Shown here piece after piece: positions 14,367 to 29,026 of a DNA stretch of 43,901 bases; the first letter of the stretch is position 1, and every line of letters begins with the position of its first letter. The position numbers and the translations under genes are program-made. The notes beneath the pieces are model-generated. The model did not search any database. It saw only the letters and a program-made list of their open reading frames with translations, and had not been told where the DNA came from. The DNA is from Bondarzewia mesenterica (Eukaryota > Basidiomycota > Agaricomycetes > Russulales > Bondarzewiaceae): positions 1 through 43,901 of the forward strand of contig SGPL01000274.1 in NCBI GenBank assembly GCA_004802705.1. Reading direction: 5' to 3'.

Positions 14367-14630
14367 TCCACCAACGTGACCACATCTCACGTTGCACCTC
14401 ATTGAAACTTTCCGAGATAGGCTAAGGTATATCCACCCTAGTTTCCCTTTGTTGTCCGCGACGATGGGGGACGACACATATGGGAGTATATGCATGTCAG
14501 AGAGTCCGTCATAGATGACGATCTTTTTTGCGGGCGTTTCTGCTTACGACGGCATGCGTCGGCATGCGTTGTCCTGTTGTTGTCCTGTCTGTCAATTTGT
14601 CCTCAAGCAAACTCTTAAGGTATAGCTGTG
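14367..14630. other. Unique spacer between the two enolase repeats
   Basis: These 264 bases separate the right edge of repeat copy A from the left edge of repeat copy B and are not duplicated. They hold no gene. Short imperfect direct repeats occur (GGCATGCGT twice and TGTTGTCCTGT-like words near 14550-14590). Confidence 0.6.
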
Positions 14631-16748
<2,118 letters not shown>

Positions 16749-17102
16749 GACCGGACATACTGTGTCACCTGGAGATGGAAATCTGGATCTCACAAAGAAC
16801 GGAAGGAAAAGTAACTCTCGAGTTTACATTTTTTTTTNGTTACGGTGACAATGATTAAGTTATCAGAAAAACTCACCACCGTAACTCAGTCATCCAGTAT
16901 CAACGATGACTTCGGACACGCAATCATGTTCGATAGTATCGTGAGCAAGCCATTGTCCAATGGTCCGAGAACGCAGGACGACGGAGGATAACGCGAGATT
17001 AGACTTAAAAGGTCCTGAGCACAAAAAATCGCGAACGAAAAACTCGGAGCACGACAGAGCAATGACGCCAATGCATGTACTCGAGTACGAAGACATTCAT
17101 GC
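16749..17102. other. Intergenic region with one undetermined base
   Basis: About 350 bases lie between the enolase duplication and the NOG2 stop codon. A T run followed by an N at 16840 marks a sequencing or assembly uncertainty. It should contain the NOG2 terminator and distal promoter sequence of enolase copy B. No gene is seen. Confidence 0.4.
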
Positions 17103-19445
17103 CTATCGTCTCCGCTTCACATCCGACTCTCCTTTCTTCCCCTGAAGAGACTTCATCAATGCGGCCTTCGTCCGATTTTTGTTCTTGACATTGGCTTTTG
17201 TGTAGAAGTTCTCCGCTTTTTTCTGTAATGCAAAGGTCGTTCGGCTGCAGCAGAAAGTAGTATGTATAGCCTGATCTACGCACTTTATTCGTCTTCATAC
17301 GTGACTCCTTCTTTGGCAGCGCATTGGAATCCGCATCAGATTCTTCAGCGGCTACATTGATGTCAGCCAGGTTCTGGTGATCCTGAATATAGCAGTGTGA
17401 CTTACCTTCCTGCGGTTTCGAAAGCACACCAAAGCCCTCTGGCAAACTTGTTTCGCCGGCGTCCTCCTGGAACACATCTCCCCAAGCCAAGTCATCTTCC
17501 TGCCCCGGCTCTTCACCACCGCCATCACTCTGCCCCTCACTACCACCGTCTTCAACATCTTCCTCAACACCCTCCGCAGACTCCTCTAACGGCCTGATGT
17601 CCTCCCCGACGAACGTATTCTTCTGCATGATGGATCCCAGATTCTGCTTCACCCCTGGTACTGCATCTCCCTCAGCAACCTGGCGCTCCTTACCTTTACC
17701 CTTCTTCCAAGCTTTGGCTTCCTTTGCATTCAATTCCTCCGATCGTTCCGGGGGAGAAACAAAATAAGGTATACGACCGCGCACCCAGTCACTGAGGAGC
17801 ACCTTAGCCACGGCCTCGCGATCCGGTTCGCCTCTCTTGAGTAGGCGGCCTTTCATCCGGGCAAGTTTGTCCAAAATATCCTCGGCCTCCCATCCGCGCG
17901 ACTGGTCATCGGGGTCTGGTAATGGGACGCCGTAGGTTCGCGATATATATAAAGGCTTGACACGTTGAAGAAGGACGGGTATATGTTCTGAGGGTGTAGG
18001 AAGAGCTTCGACTCGCAACACGCCCTTGAGGACAGTAGCAGTTGCCGAGTCATTGGCAGACGTCGGGACAATTCCGGGACAATCGATCAGGTAGATCCGA
18101 CGCGTGAGGGTGATATATTGCCAGACCTGCAAAGCATTGAATTCGTTATTCACGAACAATGATATAAACGAATTGACAGAGAAATCTGACCTTCGTCTCA
18201 CCGGGAACTGGTGCGACGCGGCACACTTTGCCGCTTTTGAGGGTATTGATTACACTACTTTTTCCAACATTAGGGTAACCGACGAATCCTACAGATATTT
18301 GTTTTTTGTCGGAATGCAGCTGAGAGAACTGCCGAAGGAGCTGGATAAGGGAGCCTTTCCCAAAGGAATGGTTTGGTGATGCGTGAAACGCGATGGTAGG
18401 GTATCTGGGCGTGAGGTGTTGGATGTATCGTGCCTTTAAAACATCTTCAGTCTCGAAAAAGCAAAAGAACTCTTTACAATAGAAACAACTGACCGTCACC
18501 CAATTTGGCACCAAATCGCACTTGTTAATGACTAGCACCACCTGCTTATGCGCCTTTTCCTTCTTCATGTACTCCAATACACTCTCACACATCGTCCCAA
18601 GTGGATCTCTAGCGTCAAGGATGTGCAGGACCACGTCCGATGAATCGATGACCTTATAAAGTTCACCATAAATGCGTCGCGAGGTACCCTTCGCATAGAT
18701 CGGCTCAACGAGATCCGCATGTGTTTGGCCGGCAGACGATGCAGCTCCATCGGCTGAGCCCTCCATCATTTTGACCACGACTGCCGCCTCAGCAGCCTCC
18801 TCGGCAGCGGCAGCTCCTAGTTTGCTCAGTTCCTCGAAAGTACCGACTTCAATACGCGGGCGCTTGCGCTGGGCTTTGGGACCAAAAGTCTCGCTGAAGG
18901 ATTCGGTTTCCACGATGTGAGAGCGCTTGAATACCAAAGCCCTTAGTGTTCGATATCCGAGAGGGGCAATAAATGCTATACCTTTCGTAGATTGGGGTTT
19001 GCAGCATCATCTAAGAGTTGCATGGGCAACTTATTTCGTCGAAGGAGGACAGAGTACGGGTCATGTTCTTTGGCATGCAGACTCGTCCTGAAATGATCTA
19101 ATGCAGTTTGCGAGATCACTCTGGTATTACCTAGCGCAGGCAATAGCCTCCTGGTAAGCATCTAAATCCCTTTCACAAAAGTCGTAGTACGCACCAAACC
19201 ATCGCCGATCAGGTTGCACCCTTCCAGGAGTAGTCTCATCCTCCCCCTTCTGAAACGCCGCAGCTTGTATGATTTTTCCATCTTTGTCCCGCACGGCCTT
19301 GCCGCCGCTGAGCATTTTCAGACGCTTGACTGTCTTAGCATCTCGGTAGAAGTTTTCGCCTTTCACTTTTTTTGAGGGACACTTGGGAGGAGGTAGAGGA
19401 GCGAGTTTTGGAAGAGGTAGCCCCAGTTTTTTTGGTTGGCGCCAT
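17103..19445 (-). CDS. NOG2: Nucleolar GTP-binding protein 2 (NOG2/NUG2), circularly permuted GTPase
   Basis: NOG2 is a nucleolar/nuclear GTPase needed for late pre-60S ribosome maturation and export. Exons are 19445..19195, 19130..18982, 18925..18494, 18433..18191, 18126..17406, 17351..17284 and 17222..17103, about 660 residues. The N-terminal NGP1 domain ([50 protein letters not shown]) precedes the permuted GTPase motifs in the expected order: DARDPLG, NKCDLVP (G4), [12 protein letters not shown] (G1), PVPGETK (G2) and DCPGIV (G3). The C-terminus is acidic and then Lys/Arg-rich. One problem is visible. The start [17 protein letters not shown] and the NGP1 domain are in different frames, separated by a seven-A run near 19374-19380. 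One base fewer would join them, so this is probably a homopolymer error or, less likely, a real lesion. An in-frame alternative start at 19507 gives an atypical N-terminus. Confidence 0.93.
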
Positions 19446-20297
19446 GATGCGCTTAGTGAAGGAGAAAATCCAGTGAACAGTCGGCAAGAACCTGTGTGTA
19501 GCAACAAGCAGGCCAGAAGCAGGCTGCAGCGAAACTAACTTACGAGACCATAGTTTCTCACGCTTACCGGGCCGACTAGAACTCAGCGCCGAGTCAATGA
19601 TCCTTGGTTCTGACTTCTGCTAAGTACCACATCATAATTTCAACTTGCTCAGACGATCCCGGACAAAAAACATATTACAGCAATAGAATTGGCGTCGAAA
19701 TTGAAAGACATCGCTGTCAATAGTTTTGCACACACGTCCACCATATGACAGTCGCCGCATCTGAGTACGCCTCATTATATATGGAGACTCCGCCTTCTTC
19801 CATACATTAGTAGGGAGCATCGAAGAGTCATGGCATTCTCTATAACTCCAACCAACGAGTATTGGCACAGCCATTTAGGATTTTTTATCACCAGTTAAAG
19901 TAACTCGCCGTTAATCTGTCAACTTTTCCGCGATAGCAACAGAGGTACGTACCAGTATGAGCTTTCAATCTTGCACACACTTGCGGCTTCATTGATGATT
20001 TGCAGCATTTACTTTCACCATACCGGCTGAAGGCAGTGTATAACTCTCGAGATCTACACTGGCCACTTTCAATAGGCTAGATCGTCTTCGGAAACTGCGT
20101 CCGTTGCCCTAGGGACATATAATCTCATGCTGTGACTTACGGTTTGAATTGAAGCATAGTTGCATTGGGTATGGTATCGTGAATCGTCGTCAGAGACACT
20201 ATTATATATGGCAAGGGGGGTGAGTCCTCATTCCGCCCATGCTGAGGCAAGCCTTTGCCTGTCCATTCCTTTCAACGTTCATTAACAGGTTTCACAC
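19446..20297. promoter_or_regulatory. Divergent upstream region of NOG2 and the MFS transporter
   Basis: About 850 bases separate the start codons of NOG2 (minus) and the transporter (plus). No coding frame was found. Both promoters should lie here; there is a TATATAA-like patch around 19775-19785 and another TATATA near 20205. Neither could be tied to a start site with confidence. Confidence 0.45.
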
Positions 20298-22398
20298 ATG
20301 TTGCGCTCTTCAGCCAGCATTTTCCCATCACCGTCAAATCCTGATCACTACCCAACTATCAGTGATATCAGTGTTCCTCGAAATGGCATTGAGCTGGTCT
20401 CACGCAGTAATATTGATCTCGACCAGATGTCGATAGATTTCCAGGACAGTCCTGAGGGCGAGACTTACACATTTGATCTCGATTTCCCTCGAGGTCCCTG
20501 GCGTGCGTGGTGTACTGGTGAGTTCCTTGCTTTTTCTGCTCTTGTTGTCGCTCATGATCTCCGAAGTTCTGGGTGCTTGGCTGATCCAATTCTGCACAAT
20601 GGGCGTGGTAAGCTTATGCTTGTTATATCGAGAGGGTGGAAAGTCACTCCATTGCAATTTCCTCGGAGCAGGCTACATCCTATGGTGTATTTCAGGATTT
20701 TTACACTACAACGTATTTTACAAACCACTCGACTTCGGCCATCAGTTGGGTCGGTGCCGTCCAGTTATTCCTCGCCCTTGGAATGGGACCCATCAGCGGC
20801 AGATTGTATGTTTGATCACCATAACTTTCACGTATATGCGATGATCAGATGCTGGCCTTGCAACAGATTCGATTCACGCTACGCTCGCCTGACGTTAACC
20901 GTCGGATCCATTCTCTACGTTTTCAGCTTCTTCATGCTATCCTTTGCCCGACCGTCACATCTTTACCAAGTACGTCCTACCACTAGTCTTTGAATGAGTA
21001 TACTTATCATTGGCGACAGGTTTTTCTGTCACAGGGTATTGGCATGGGCTTTGGTATCGGACTTATATGCCTACCAACATATGTCGTAGTCAGCTGGCAT
21101 TTTAAATCGCGTCGTGTACTTGCGCTGGTACGTCGCTACCGCAGGCATTTTAACTATTAACTGAGAGTCGCATATTCTTCAAAAGGGTATTGTAAACTCG
21201 GGCTCTGCATTTGGGGGGATCGCATTCTCAAGTATGAATCCATTGCCTGCGTGCCTCACTCCGTCTTATGAGCTCATAATTCTAGTCATGATAAATCGAT
21301 TTCTCCACGGCCCTTTGGCCGTCGGATTTGGTTGGACTGTCAGAGACGTGTCTCTCATCGCCCTTAATATCCTTGTCGTCGGCAATATCCTCATATTCAT
21401 TCCACCTCGTCCACCATTACCACCAACTTCTGCAAAAATGAAGGATAAACCATCGATGATTACCATAGCCTGGTGTTTCATCTCCTTCCTCGGGACGAAC
21501 TTCCCTCTCTTCTACATACAGTTGTTCGCAAGAACCCAAGGGATTCCGAATAGCTTTGCATTCTACGTGCTTGCGATTATGAACGCGGCTGCTCTGCTTG
21601 GATGCGTGCTGCCAAATTTGATTGCAAGCCCACTTGGAACACTGCGAGTATTGTTTCCATGCGCAATCGTAGCTGGTGCGTCAGGTTCAGTTACCATAGC
21701 GATTTTTCTTACTGTCTGACTCGGTATCAGGGCTCGTCCAATTCGCGATATTTGGGGCATCGAGCATCCCAGGTCTTACAATATTTATCATATTGTAAGA
21801 AATCATCACGTAGCTTCTCTGACAGTCCGTGCACTTATTGTATTTCATTCTCGCAAGCTATGGTATCTTCACTCGTGCGAGTAAGTCTTTGACGGCATTG
21901 AATCCAATATGTGTACTAAATGGCGGCCTCGACATCATGGCATTCTTTTCTCAGCGGTCGCTTTGTACTTCCCCCTCATCGCTGACTTTGCCCCTGAGCA
22001 CGCCGACATAGTGTCAGTATCTTCATCTGATGATGCAATTATCTACCAACTGAGATCTTTTTCCACAATAGAAGACGAATGGAATTTGGTTGCGTTCCGT
22101 TGGGTGCAGCGGCTTTGTTCGGACCGCCTATATGTGGTGCTGTATTAGGTCGAGACCTAGTATGGATGAGGGGAATCGTCTTCGCTGCTGTAGGGTGTTG
22201 GCTGAGTATATTTTTATTCGATATTGTTGACAGTCATGGTCACAGGTCATATCGTCCGTATCATGCGTCCTTCTCGTCGTCGCTTGGTTTATCTTTTCCA
22301 GGACAGGGTGCTCGGAAACACAGGAGATGACGGAGATACCAATAAGGCTTCAGGTACAACGTATTATTGACCAACGTGACAATCCTCGGTCCGCGTAA
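20298..22398 (+). CDS. Major facilitator superfamily transporter, monocarboxylate-transporter (MCT) type
   Basis: This is a plasma-membrane-type proton-coupled carrier of the fungal MCT-like group; the substrate cannot be read from the sequence. Twelve exons (20298..20517, 20567..20607, 20672..20805, 20867..20969, 21020..21127, 21186..21231, 21286..21675, 21731..21794, 21858..21880, 21955..22012, 22072..22189 and 22246..22398) encode 485 residues with all phases closing. A hydrophilic N-terminus of about 70 residues leads into the first membrane segment (VLGAWLIQFCTMGV). Family features are SYGVFQDFYTTTYF, SAISWVGAVQLFL with GRLFDSRY in the loop after it, SQGIGMGFGIGLICLPTYVVVSWHFKSRR, LGIVNSGSAFGG and a loop after transmembrane segment 6. 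The second half runs through IAWCFISFLGTNFPLFYIQLFA to a final helix VISSVSCVLLVVAWFIFSR. The last 25 residues are less certain because another stop is possible in a different frame. Confidence 0.88.
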
Positions 22399-23090
22399 AT
22401 CTACAGTGCTCTGAGTCTTAATTCCTGTTTGTTTGTCCTTGGTAACTCCGAGTCCCACTACGGCTCGGGGTGCGTCTGCGCCAGGATTTCTGACAGCGCT
22501 AAATAATCTTGTCGCCAGTATCACTCGACATTATCTCGGACGTCGTCTCCGAACTTCTCGAGCACTAGCCAGGCAACCTTTGATTACCTCTTTCGATGTT
22601 GTGACGATACTTATTTCGTCTATCCTCATATTGGAGACTCCTATGTACATACACGTATGAACGGTGAGACTGTGAGTTCGGCTCCGGGCAAGCTTAGGGG
22701 ATATTCATTCGGAAATATTTCCTGTGGCTTGGACACCTCACTCTGTATGTAGATTCCGGCTTTTAGGAATCAGATTCTGAGGGGTGCAAATTAGGAGAGA
22801 GCGTGTCTCACTTTCAGAACATGCCTTGTTACATACCATTGTGAATGCCGCGGGATTGACGTGTAGAAATCGATCCATCAAGAGACATACATGGAATAGA
22901 AAACTTTTCAATACAAAAATTCAAATACTGTCCCTGTGTACAGAGAAAAAGGACTGTCGCGGAGTGAAAGGAGAGGGTGGCCCGTGAGAAAAATCAATGC
23001 GGCCATTTGAAGTCCATTATTGACTATTTGAGAACCGCGCTCCTTTTCAAGTTAACCTTTGCTGCTCCTCCAAGTTCACTATCGTGAAAG
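22399..23090. other. Intergenic region between the transporter and importin genes
   Basis: About 690 bases separate two plus-strand genes. Short open frames occur, such as one around 22433-22660, but none has splice or composition support. The stretch just before 23091 should hold the importin promoter; a CT-rich patch lies at about 23055-23080. Confidence 0.4.
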
Positions 23091-26000
23091 ATGGCATCGG
23101 TCACAGAAATGGCTCAGATCTTATCTTCCTCCCTCAATCCTGATCCCAATACGCGTATAGCTGCAGAGTTGAAGTTATCCGAACACCTCTCAAATCCCCG
23201 TTCGTTCAATCTTTCTTGCTTCGGACCGTTCTCGTATGACCGTTCACATCGCGTCAAACAGAGTCTGCACTTGCTCTTTTAGAGCTGCTACTGTCTCGGA
23301 ATGTTGAAATATCTCTGCGCCAGATAAGTTGACGCGTTTTTTTTCTTCTCGTAGGGATAGTCTCTTGATGGCATTCTTTCATCACTCAGCTGGCGTTGTG
23401 CTCAGAAAGTACGTGACAGAACGGTGGTCGCCCTACTTCTCCCAATTTAGAGGTGGCGCACCTCCAGTAGAGGTACCTTGGATCGTGCGATGCGCTTGGG
23501 ACTGTACTTATTCCCGTGCGATGGTCATAGGTAAAGGCACAAATCCGTCAAGCTGTTTTTGGAGGTCTTTCAGACTCGGACGGCAAAATTCGTTCTCTCT
23601 GTGTGAGCGCCACTCTTCCCTTTCTGATGATAACGATCCTCACTTGCATCTAGGCGCATATTACTTCTACAATAGCCAACAGCGATTGGCCAGATGAATA
23701 TCCCGAGCTTTTGAATTCCTTGATTAATCTCTTGTGCACCGGCACTCCGTATTCGGTACACGGAGTGATGCAGGTCTTCACAGAATTCATTCGCACAGAT
23801 CTGAGCGAGGATCAAATCTTACCTGTTCTTCGCCAACTTTTGCCCGCCTTGTTAGCGATTCTGGGAGCGCATGAGGTGTGTTCTCAGAGGAGGTTTAGTC
23901 ACCTGGTCTGATCCTACAGTATTCCAGCAACATTCTGCCATCACGCGATCGCGCACCGTTGCCGTTTTCCGACAATGCGTGGAGGCACTGTATATGGTCA
24001 AAGAACAGCATCCACAAGCTGTCAAGGAGGCGTCCTCGTCCATCCTACCCCCATGGCTCGAGGCGTTTAAAGTGCTTCTTAATCTAGATCCACGGCAGGA
24101 TGTCCTGGGTGACCATTGGGATGGACTTCAATTGCGAAGTGAAATTTTCGTGGTAAACTTACTATTCTAGGTCAGCAGCGTGATGCTCAAATCTTGTTTC
24201 TCAGGTACTTGATATTGTCCACACGTCGTTCCCGCGGGTGATTGGCCAATATCTGCCAGATTATCTTTCGGCAGCCCTTAATCACCTCCACGTTCTGTTC
24301 CCTATTTTCTCGCAACATTTCATCGCAGACAATAGCCCGATACCTGACTCATCGGAGGACACGCCCATTGAGATGGAGAAACTGGTGTCAGCATTGGTTG
24401 ATTTCATATCAAGCGTGGGTCGGCGAGGTAGGGCGGCGGCATGGTTCGAGGGTCACCTACCGAATCTGATAGACATTTCCCTCCAATGGGCGCAAATGAC
24501 AAAGGAAAATGTGAGCACTCTTCTAGACAATGTAGGACCAAGCCTGACGTTGCTATAGGAAGAAGATTGGAGTGAGGATGCGAACCTGTTCGTTACCCAA
24601 GAAGATGATGATACACAGTCATATTGTGTGCGCGTGGCTGTCTTTGACATGTTGGCCGTACGCTTTTACTCCCCATCTCGTGTGCAAGCCGTTATGACCC
24701 GTGACATAAACAGTCTCTGCTAGACCGCTCCCCGGTACCGACAACTACGGTTCTGCAAGCTGCAGCATACAACATCGTTCAAAAGTCTCGTCAAGCAAGG
24801 GATGCCGGGGATCCTGAATGGCAAGTATCGTTAATCTGCGTTTCCACGCACCCCGCTGATACTCTGTCTAGGTGGCGCTCTCTTGAAGGCCTGCTCGCTG
24901 TCATTGGTTCTCAGTCTGAGTCGATCATCGACTGCATCAATGACGAAGAGGAAGCTGGACGGCCAAAGCCTATTGACATACAGTATTTACTGAGCGAGGT
25001 CATACCGTCCCTGCTCACGCTTTCTGGTGAGTTTGATCGTTAGCGAGTGGACTGCTTTTATGTGACTTTGCCATCGTGTACAGAACGTCCATTCTTGCAG
25101 GGCCGGTGCCTTGTATTCGCCAGTCGTTACGCGAAGTTGTTACCTGTCGAAATTGCCGGACAGTACCTCGAGGCAGCAGTGCAAGTCATTGAGTCTAGAG
25201 AAACGGGAATTCCATTCAAGATCTCCGCTGTGAAAGCCACCCTCCAGTCAGTCCAATCGAAGCTTCGCTGGTAGATCTTATCTGACGGATTTTTAGCTTC
25301 TGCCAAGGATTGGATGATTCAGTCCTAGAGACTCTCGCACCTCGGATAGCGAAAGATCTCGGTCCATTCTTGCTGCAGACTACCGATGACACACTTTCTT
25401 TGGTTCTTGAGACGTTGTCTGTTGTTGTTGAAATCAACAACGGTGACTGGCTCAATGTGAAACTTGGCAATGATCTCATTTATGCTCTGCTTGAGGTTTG
25501 GTCGAAGAACCTCAAAGGTGCAGTAGATCCTGCCCTTCAGCGTAAAAAATCCTCCCGGAGCCTTAATGTTGTCATAGATCCCATCTTACTGTCTATGTTG
25601 TCGGATATAGTCACGTCTATCGTCTCTTCGTCTAATTCTGGCGTATATCAGGCGGCGGTGAGGCAAGCTCTACCAAGGCTCGGGGCCGCCATTGGGCTTT
25701 CAGATCCAAAACAATTTTGGATAGCCTCCTCTGCTATTGAGCTTGTCAGCGCCCTTGTACAGGGTGCCCCCGAGACTGGGCTTGGTGAAGGCTTCTTTGC
25801 CGCTGTGGCCGACAACCTCTTCAACTGCTTGAAGACAGCCGAAGACCGAGATACTCTGCAGGTGAGCAGATCCCAAAAGCAGACCAGGAGATTACGATGT
25901 GCTGAAGTGTTGGTTGAAAGAACGGCATATCGCTGATCACCCTCGTGATTCGCAAGGACGTAGACCAGCTTTTGACCTGGTCGGATGCTAATCGCCAATC

Positions 26001-27204
26001 TGGCCTCGGCAACGTCCTCACAGTGATTGCCAAAATGCTTCAGAGCCAAGACGAGTCTGGTGGGCTCGTTATTGGGGATCTCATTATCCACCTTTTGCGG
26101 AAGGCAGGCGATGCTGTCCTTCCTGTCCTTCCTGACCTACTAGAAGCCATGCTCGGGCGCATGCGAACCGCAAAGACTGCGTCGTTCTTGCAGGTGAGTG
26201 GCGCCTTCATGCTCGTTTGGACATTATTTGTACTCAATCGTCTGCATTAGAGCCTTGTCATTCCATTCTGTTTCCTCATTTATAACCAGCGCGATATCGT
26301 CCTCAACCTCGTCGAAAATGTTAATATTGAGGGCCGCTCGGGCCTTGACATTCTCATCAATACGTGGTGCGAGAACGCGGAGACTTTCCAGGGTTTCTGG
26401 GCAACGCGGATTAGTGCTCTTGCCCTGTGCCAATTGTTCTTGGCGGAGAGGCCGAGCTTGCAACTTCTGATGGTTAAGGGCGATATCATCGTAACGCCAG
26501 AGATGAAAAATGGTAAGCCGTCTTTACAGCCTGTTGTTGTAGGCGGGTAATTGGGAGTTGACTGAGCTCTGTCGTAGTCATCCAGACGCGTTCGAGAACG
26601 AGGAATGGTAAGGGAAAACATGCCGATTCTTCGATCCTGCTTTGGCAGTGTTTTAATGACTTCGATCTTCCTTAGCGCCGCATCAATTCACGTCTATCCC
26701 ATTCCATCTCAAAGCACTCAAATTATTGTTGCACGAGCTTGTCAGCAATGGTGAGGCTGCGACGATGTTCGCTGCAGGTGGCATGCTCGAAGTCCCGTCT
26801 GACGATGGCGTAAGCCTGTCCTCCCCATCAGTCTCTTTCGCATGATGATCTGACCGCATTTTTCAGGATGATGAGTGGGAGGAAGACCCGGACGACGTGA
26901 AATACTTATCTGAGCTGATTAATGGAACTGGCGGGTCCTTCGACGAGGATGAGACACTTGACCAGGACGACGACGAAGATCTCAAAAACGACCCTATCGC
27001 TCAAATTGACTTGAAGGTGCGCTTGCTATACTTCTTCTGCCCTTCATTCAGGCCTGAAGCAGTATTTTTTGCATGCAGGCACATCTGGTGACCTTTGTGA
27101 AAGAATGTGCGGCTCGTAATGCGAGTAATATCGTAGCATTGGCTGGGCAGCTGAGTGAGGAGGAAACAACGGTCATGCAGCGTGTCGTTCAAGACCAGCA
27201 GTGA
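23091..27204 (+). CDS. KAP114: Importin-beta family nuclear import receptor, importin-9 / Kap114 type
   Basis: Importin-9/Kap114 carries histones H2A-H2B, TBP and other cargoes into the nucleus under RanGTP control. Eighteen exons total 1056 residues, the usual size, and every phase closes. Starts and ends are 23091..23199, 23262..23327, 23390..23472, 23531..23602, 23654..23875, 23928..24152, 24205..24510, 24559..24657, 24714..24820, 24872..25026, 25084..25270, 25297..25861, 25921..26193, 26251..26512, 26578..26607, 26676..26809, 26867..27016 and 27079..27204. Visible landmarks are the N-terminal repeat (LNPDPNTRIAAELKLSEHL), VVLRKYVTERW, SDSDGKIRSLCAHITSTIANSDWPDEYPEL, HEAT-like helical repeats throughout, and near the C-terminus the acidic insert DEDETLDQDDDEDLKNDP followed by LKAHLVTFVKECAARN, typical of importin-9. 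The intron at 24821..24871 begins GC instead of GT. Confidence in family is high; the cargo is inferred. Confidence 0.93.
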
Positions 27205-27463
27205 TGAGTTTTTTTTTTTGTCTGTTTGTCATGAATGTATTCCAACAGGGTCCTATGTGCTTTGATTGTTCGAATAGAGGATCCTAATACTGTAAAATAA
27301 AAAAAAGGCTGCGATTGACGATATACAACATGAGCTAGTGCTCGAAAGATTATACAGAATGCGTGTAAAAGCGAGGATCCAAAGCAAAAAAACAATCTTG
27401 ATCTTATAAATACGTCTCGACTTGATGTCAACGAAAGGTAATGCAAAGCCCCACCGTGTACAT
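27205..27463. terminator. Convergent 3' region of the importin and RS-protein genes
   Basis: The 259 bases between two facing stop codons contain a T10 run just after the importin stop (27209-27218) and an A-rich run (AATAAAAAAAAGG, about 27296-27308). These fit 3' untranslated and polyadenylation-type sequence for the two convergent genes. An AATAAA-like word is present, but its use is inferred. Confidence 0.45.
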
Positions 27464-29026
27464 CTAAAATCCCTCCTTACCCAAGTCCCACTCCCTCACA
27501 GAACCTCGTTTCTTATACTCAATATCCATGATACTGGAACCGCCCGCGGACCATCCCGTCATCCCGCCCTCCAATCCACTCGCACCCTGCTTTTTGTCCT
27601 TGCCCTTCTTATCCTTGTCGAGAAGACCAAGCCGCTCCATTCGCTTCTTCTCCTCCTTGTCCTCGCGCCGAAGACGAATAAGCTCGAGCATGGCATCCCA
27701 CCCCTCGAAGCTTTCGTCGGTGATCAGGCCCGTCGTGGGTATTTTGGGCGCGGTGAGAGGCGCCACGTCGAGGCGGGGGTCGTACGATCTTTCGAAATAC
27801 TTGTCCATCTTGGAAGGGAGGTCTGGGCGTGGTAAGGGAAGCGGGGAGGGGGAACGCGCGCGTGAACGCGGGAGGGAGGTGACGGCTGTGCGGGTGGAAG
27901 AGGAGGGGGATTCGAATCGGGAGGGCGTGGTGCGTGAGGGTTCGGGAGTCAAGGAACGAGATTGGCGGGGATGAGGTCCTGGAGAGGTAGAAGGCGAGCG
28001 CGGTTCGGTCGCCTTGGACTTTCCTTTGAGACGTCGACGAAGTTCGGCTTCTCTGTCCAGGTCTGCTGAACGCTCGTCTGCTCGAGCTGAGCTGCGTTCC
28101 TTCGGTTTGGATTCCAGTGCATCTTCGTCCTCCGACAATGTTGCGGACCTCGTACGGCCATGACTCCTCTTAGGCGAGCGACTGCGATGTCTACGACGAC
28201 GATCTTCGTCTCGGCTGCGATGCCTTCTGGACTGATGAGTATCCTCATCATCGGAAGACACGTCGCTCCTGTCCCGCGAATGGCGCCGTCTGCCACGTCG
28301 TGAAACACGTTTCTCTTCGTCCAAAGGCGACCGCGACCGATGCCGTCGAGAGCGGCTCTCTTCGCCTCTATCCCTGTCCCTGCGACTCCGTCTCTCCCTC
28401 GAATGCGACGAATGCCGATGTCGCCGCCTCTCATGGCTGGTATCCAGCCCCGAACCATCGTCGTCGCCTTTCCGCTTGTCTCGCCTCCGTTTACTGGGTC
28501 GATCTTCCTCCTCGTCTCGTCTTTCCCAGCTCCTCTCTCTCCTCTTCCCTCTCTCCCAACTCCCCTCCCGCCGTGAGCCACCCATCAGTCGTCTTATCCT
28601 CTCAGCGGCAGTAGCCTCCTCCGCCCTCGTCTGCCGATCCCTACGCTCCTGCTCCACTCTCTCCATGCGTATTTCTGCCGCCGACAGCGCCTGCGCTTTC
28701 AAAATAGACTTGTTGTGATCATCAGTGCTCCGTATGATAGAGGACAGGAAACGCTTGTTTGCCCTTGGAACGTTGCTTTCCTGCCTGGAGAATGACAATC
28801 ATGGTGTCAACGTGGGATTCAACAAACAAGTAGATATTACGCACTGAGGTAAAAAGGCTCGAATTCCTTCCTTTCCGTAGCGCTCTGCCTTCTGCTTCGC
28901 CTCCTTGAGAATGAGTTCGGCGACATGGCGATCCAGATCCTCGTCCGTGATGGTGCCCGACACAGACGACCCCATCTGAGCGCGCACGAGGTTGGAGACG
29001 ACGGAGGATAGAGAAGAGTTGGCCAT
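27464..29026 (-). CDS. RS-rich nuclear protein, pre-mRNA-splicing factor 38B-like
   Basis: This resembles the fungal proteins annotated as pre-mRNA-splicing factor 38B, so a role in the spliceosome is inferred. Exons 29026..28845 and 28784..27464 give 500 residues; the phase closes on Gln. The N-terminus (DLDRHVAELILKEAKQKAER, GIRAFLP) continues after the intron into NKRFLSSIIRSTDDHNKSIL, the conserved core of the family. A basic coiled coil (EIRMERVEQERRDRQ) and a long Arg/Ser/Asp/Glu-rich region with many SR/RS and RRHRS repeats (about residues 140-330) follow. The C-terminal part holds LPSKMDKYFERSYDPRLDV, GLITDESFEGWDAMLELIRLRR and a closing segment ending EWDLGKEGF. It is divergent to the Myb/SANT-like gene (269 bases between starts) and convergent with the importin gene. 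The family name rests on memory of the motifs. Confidence 0.8.

Noticed and set aside
27422..28718. Plus-strand open frames opposite the RS-rich protein
   Set aside because: They are complements of Arg/Ser repeat codons and have no independent support.
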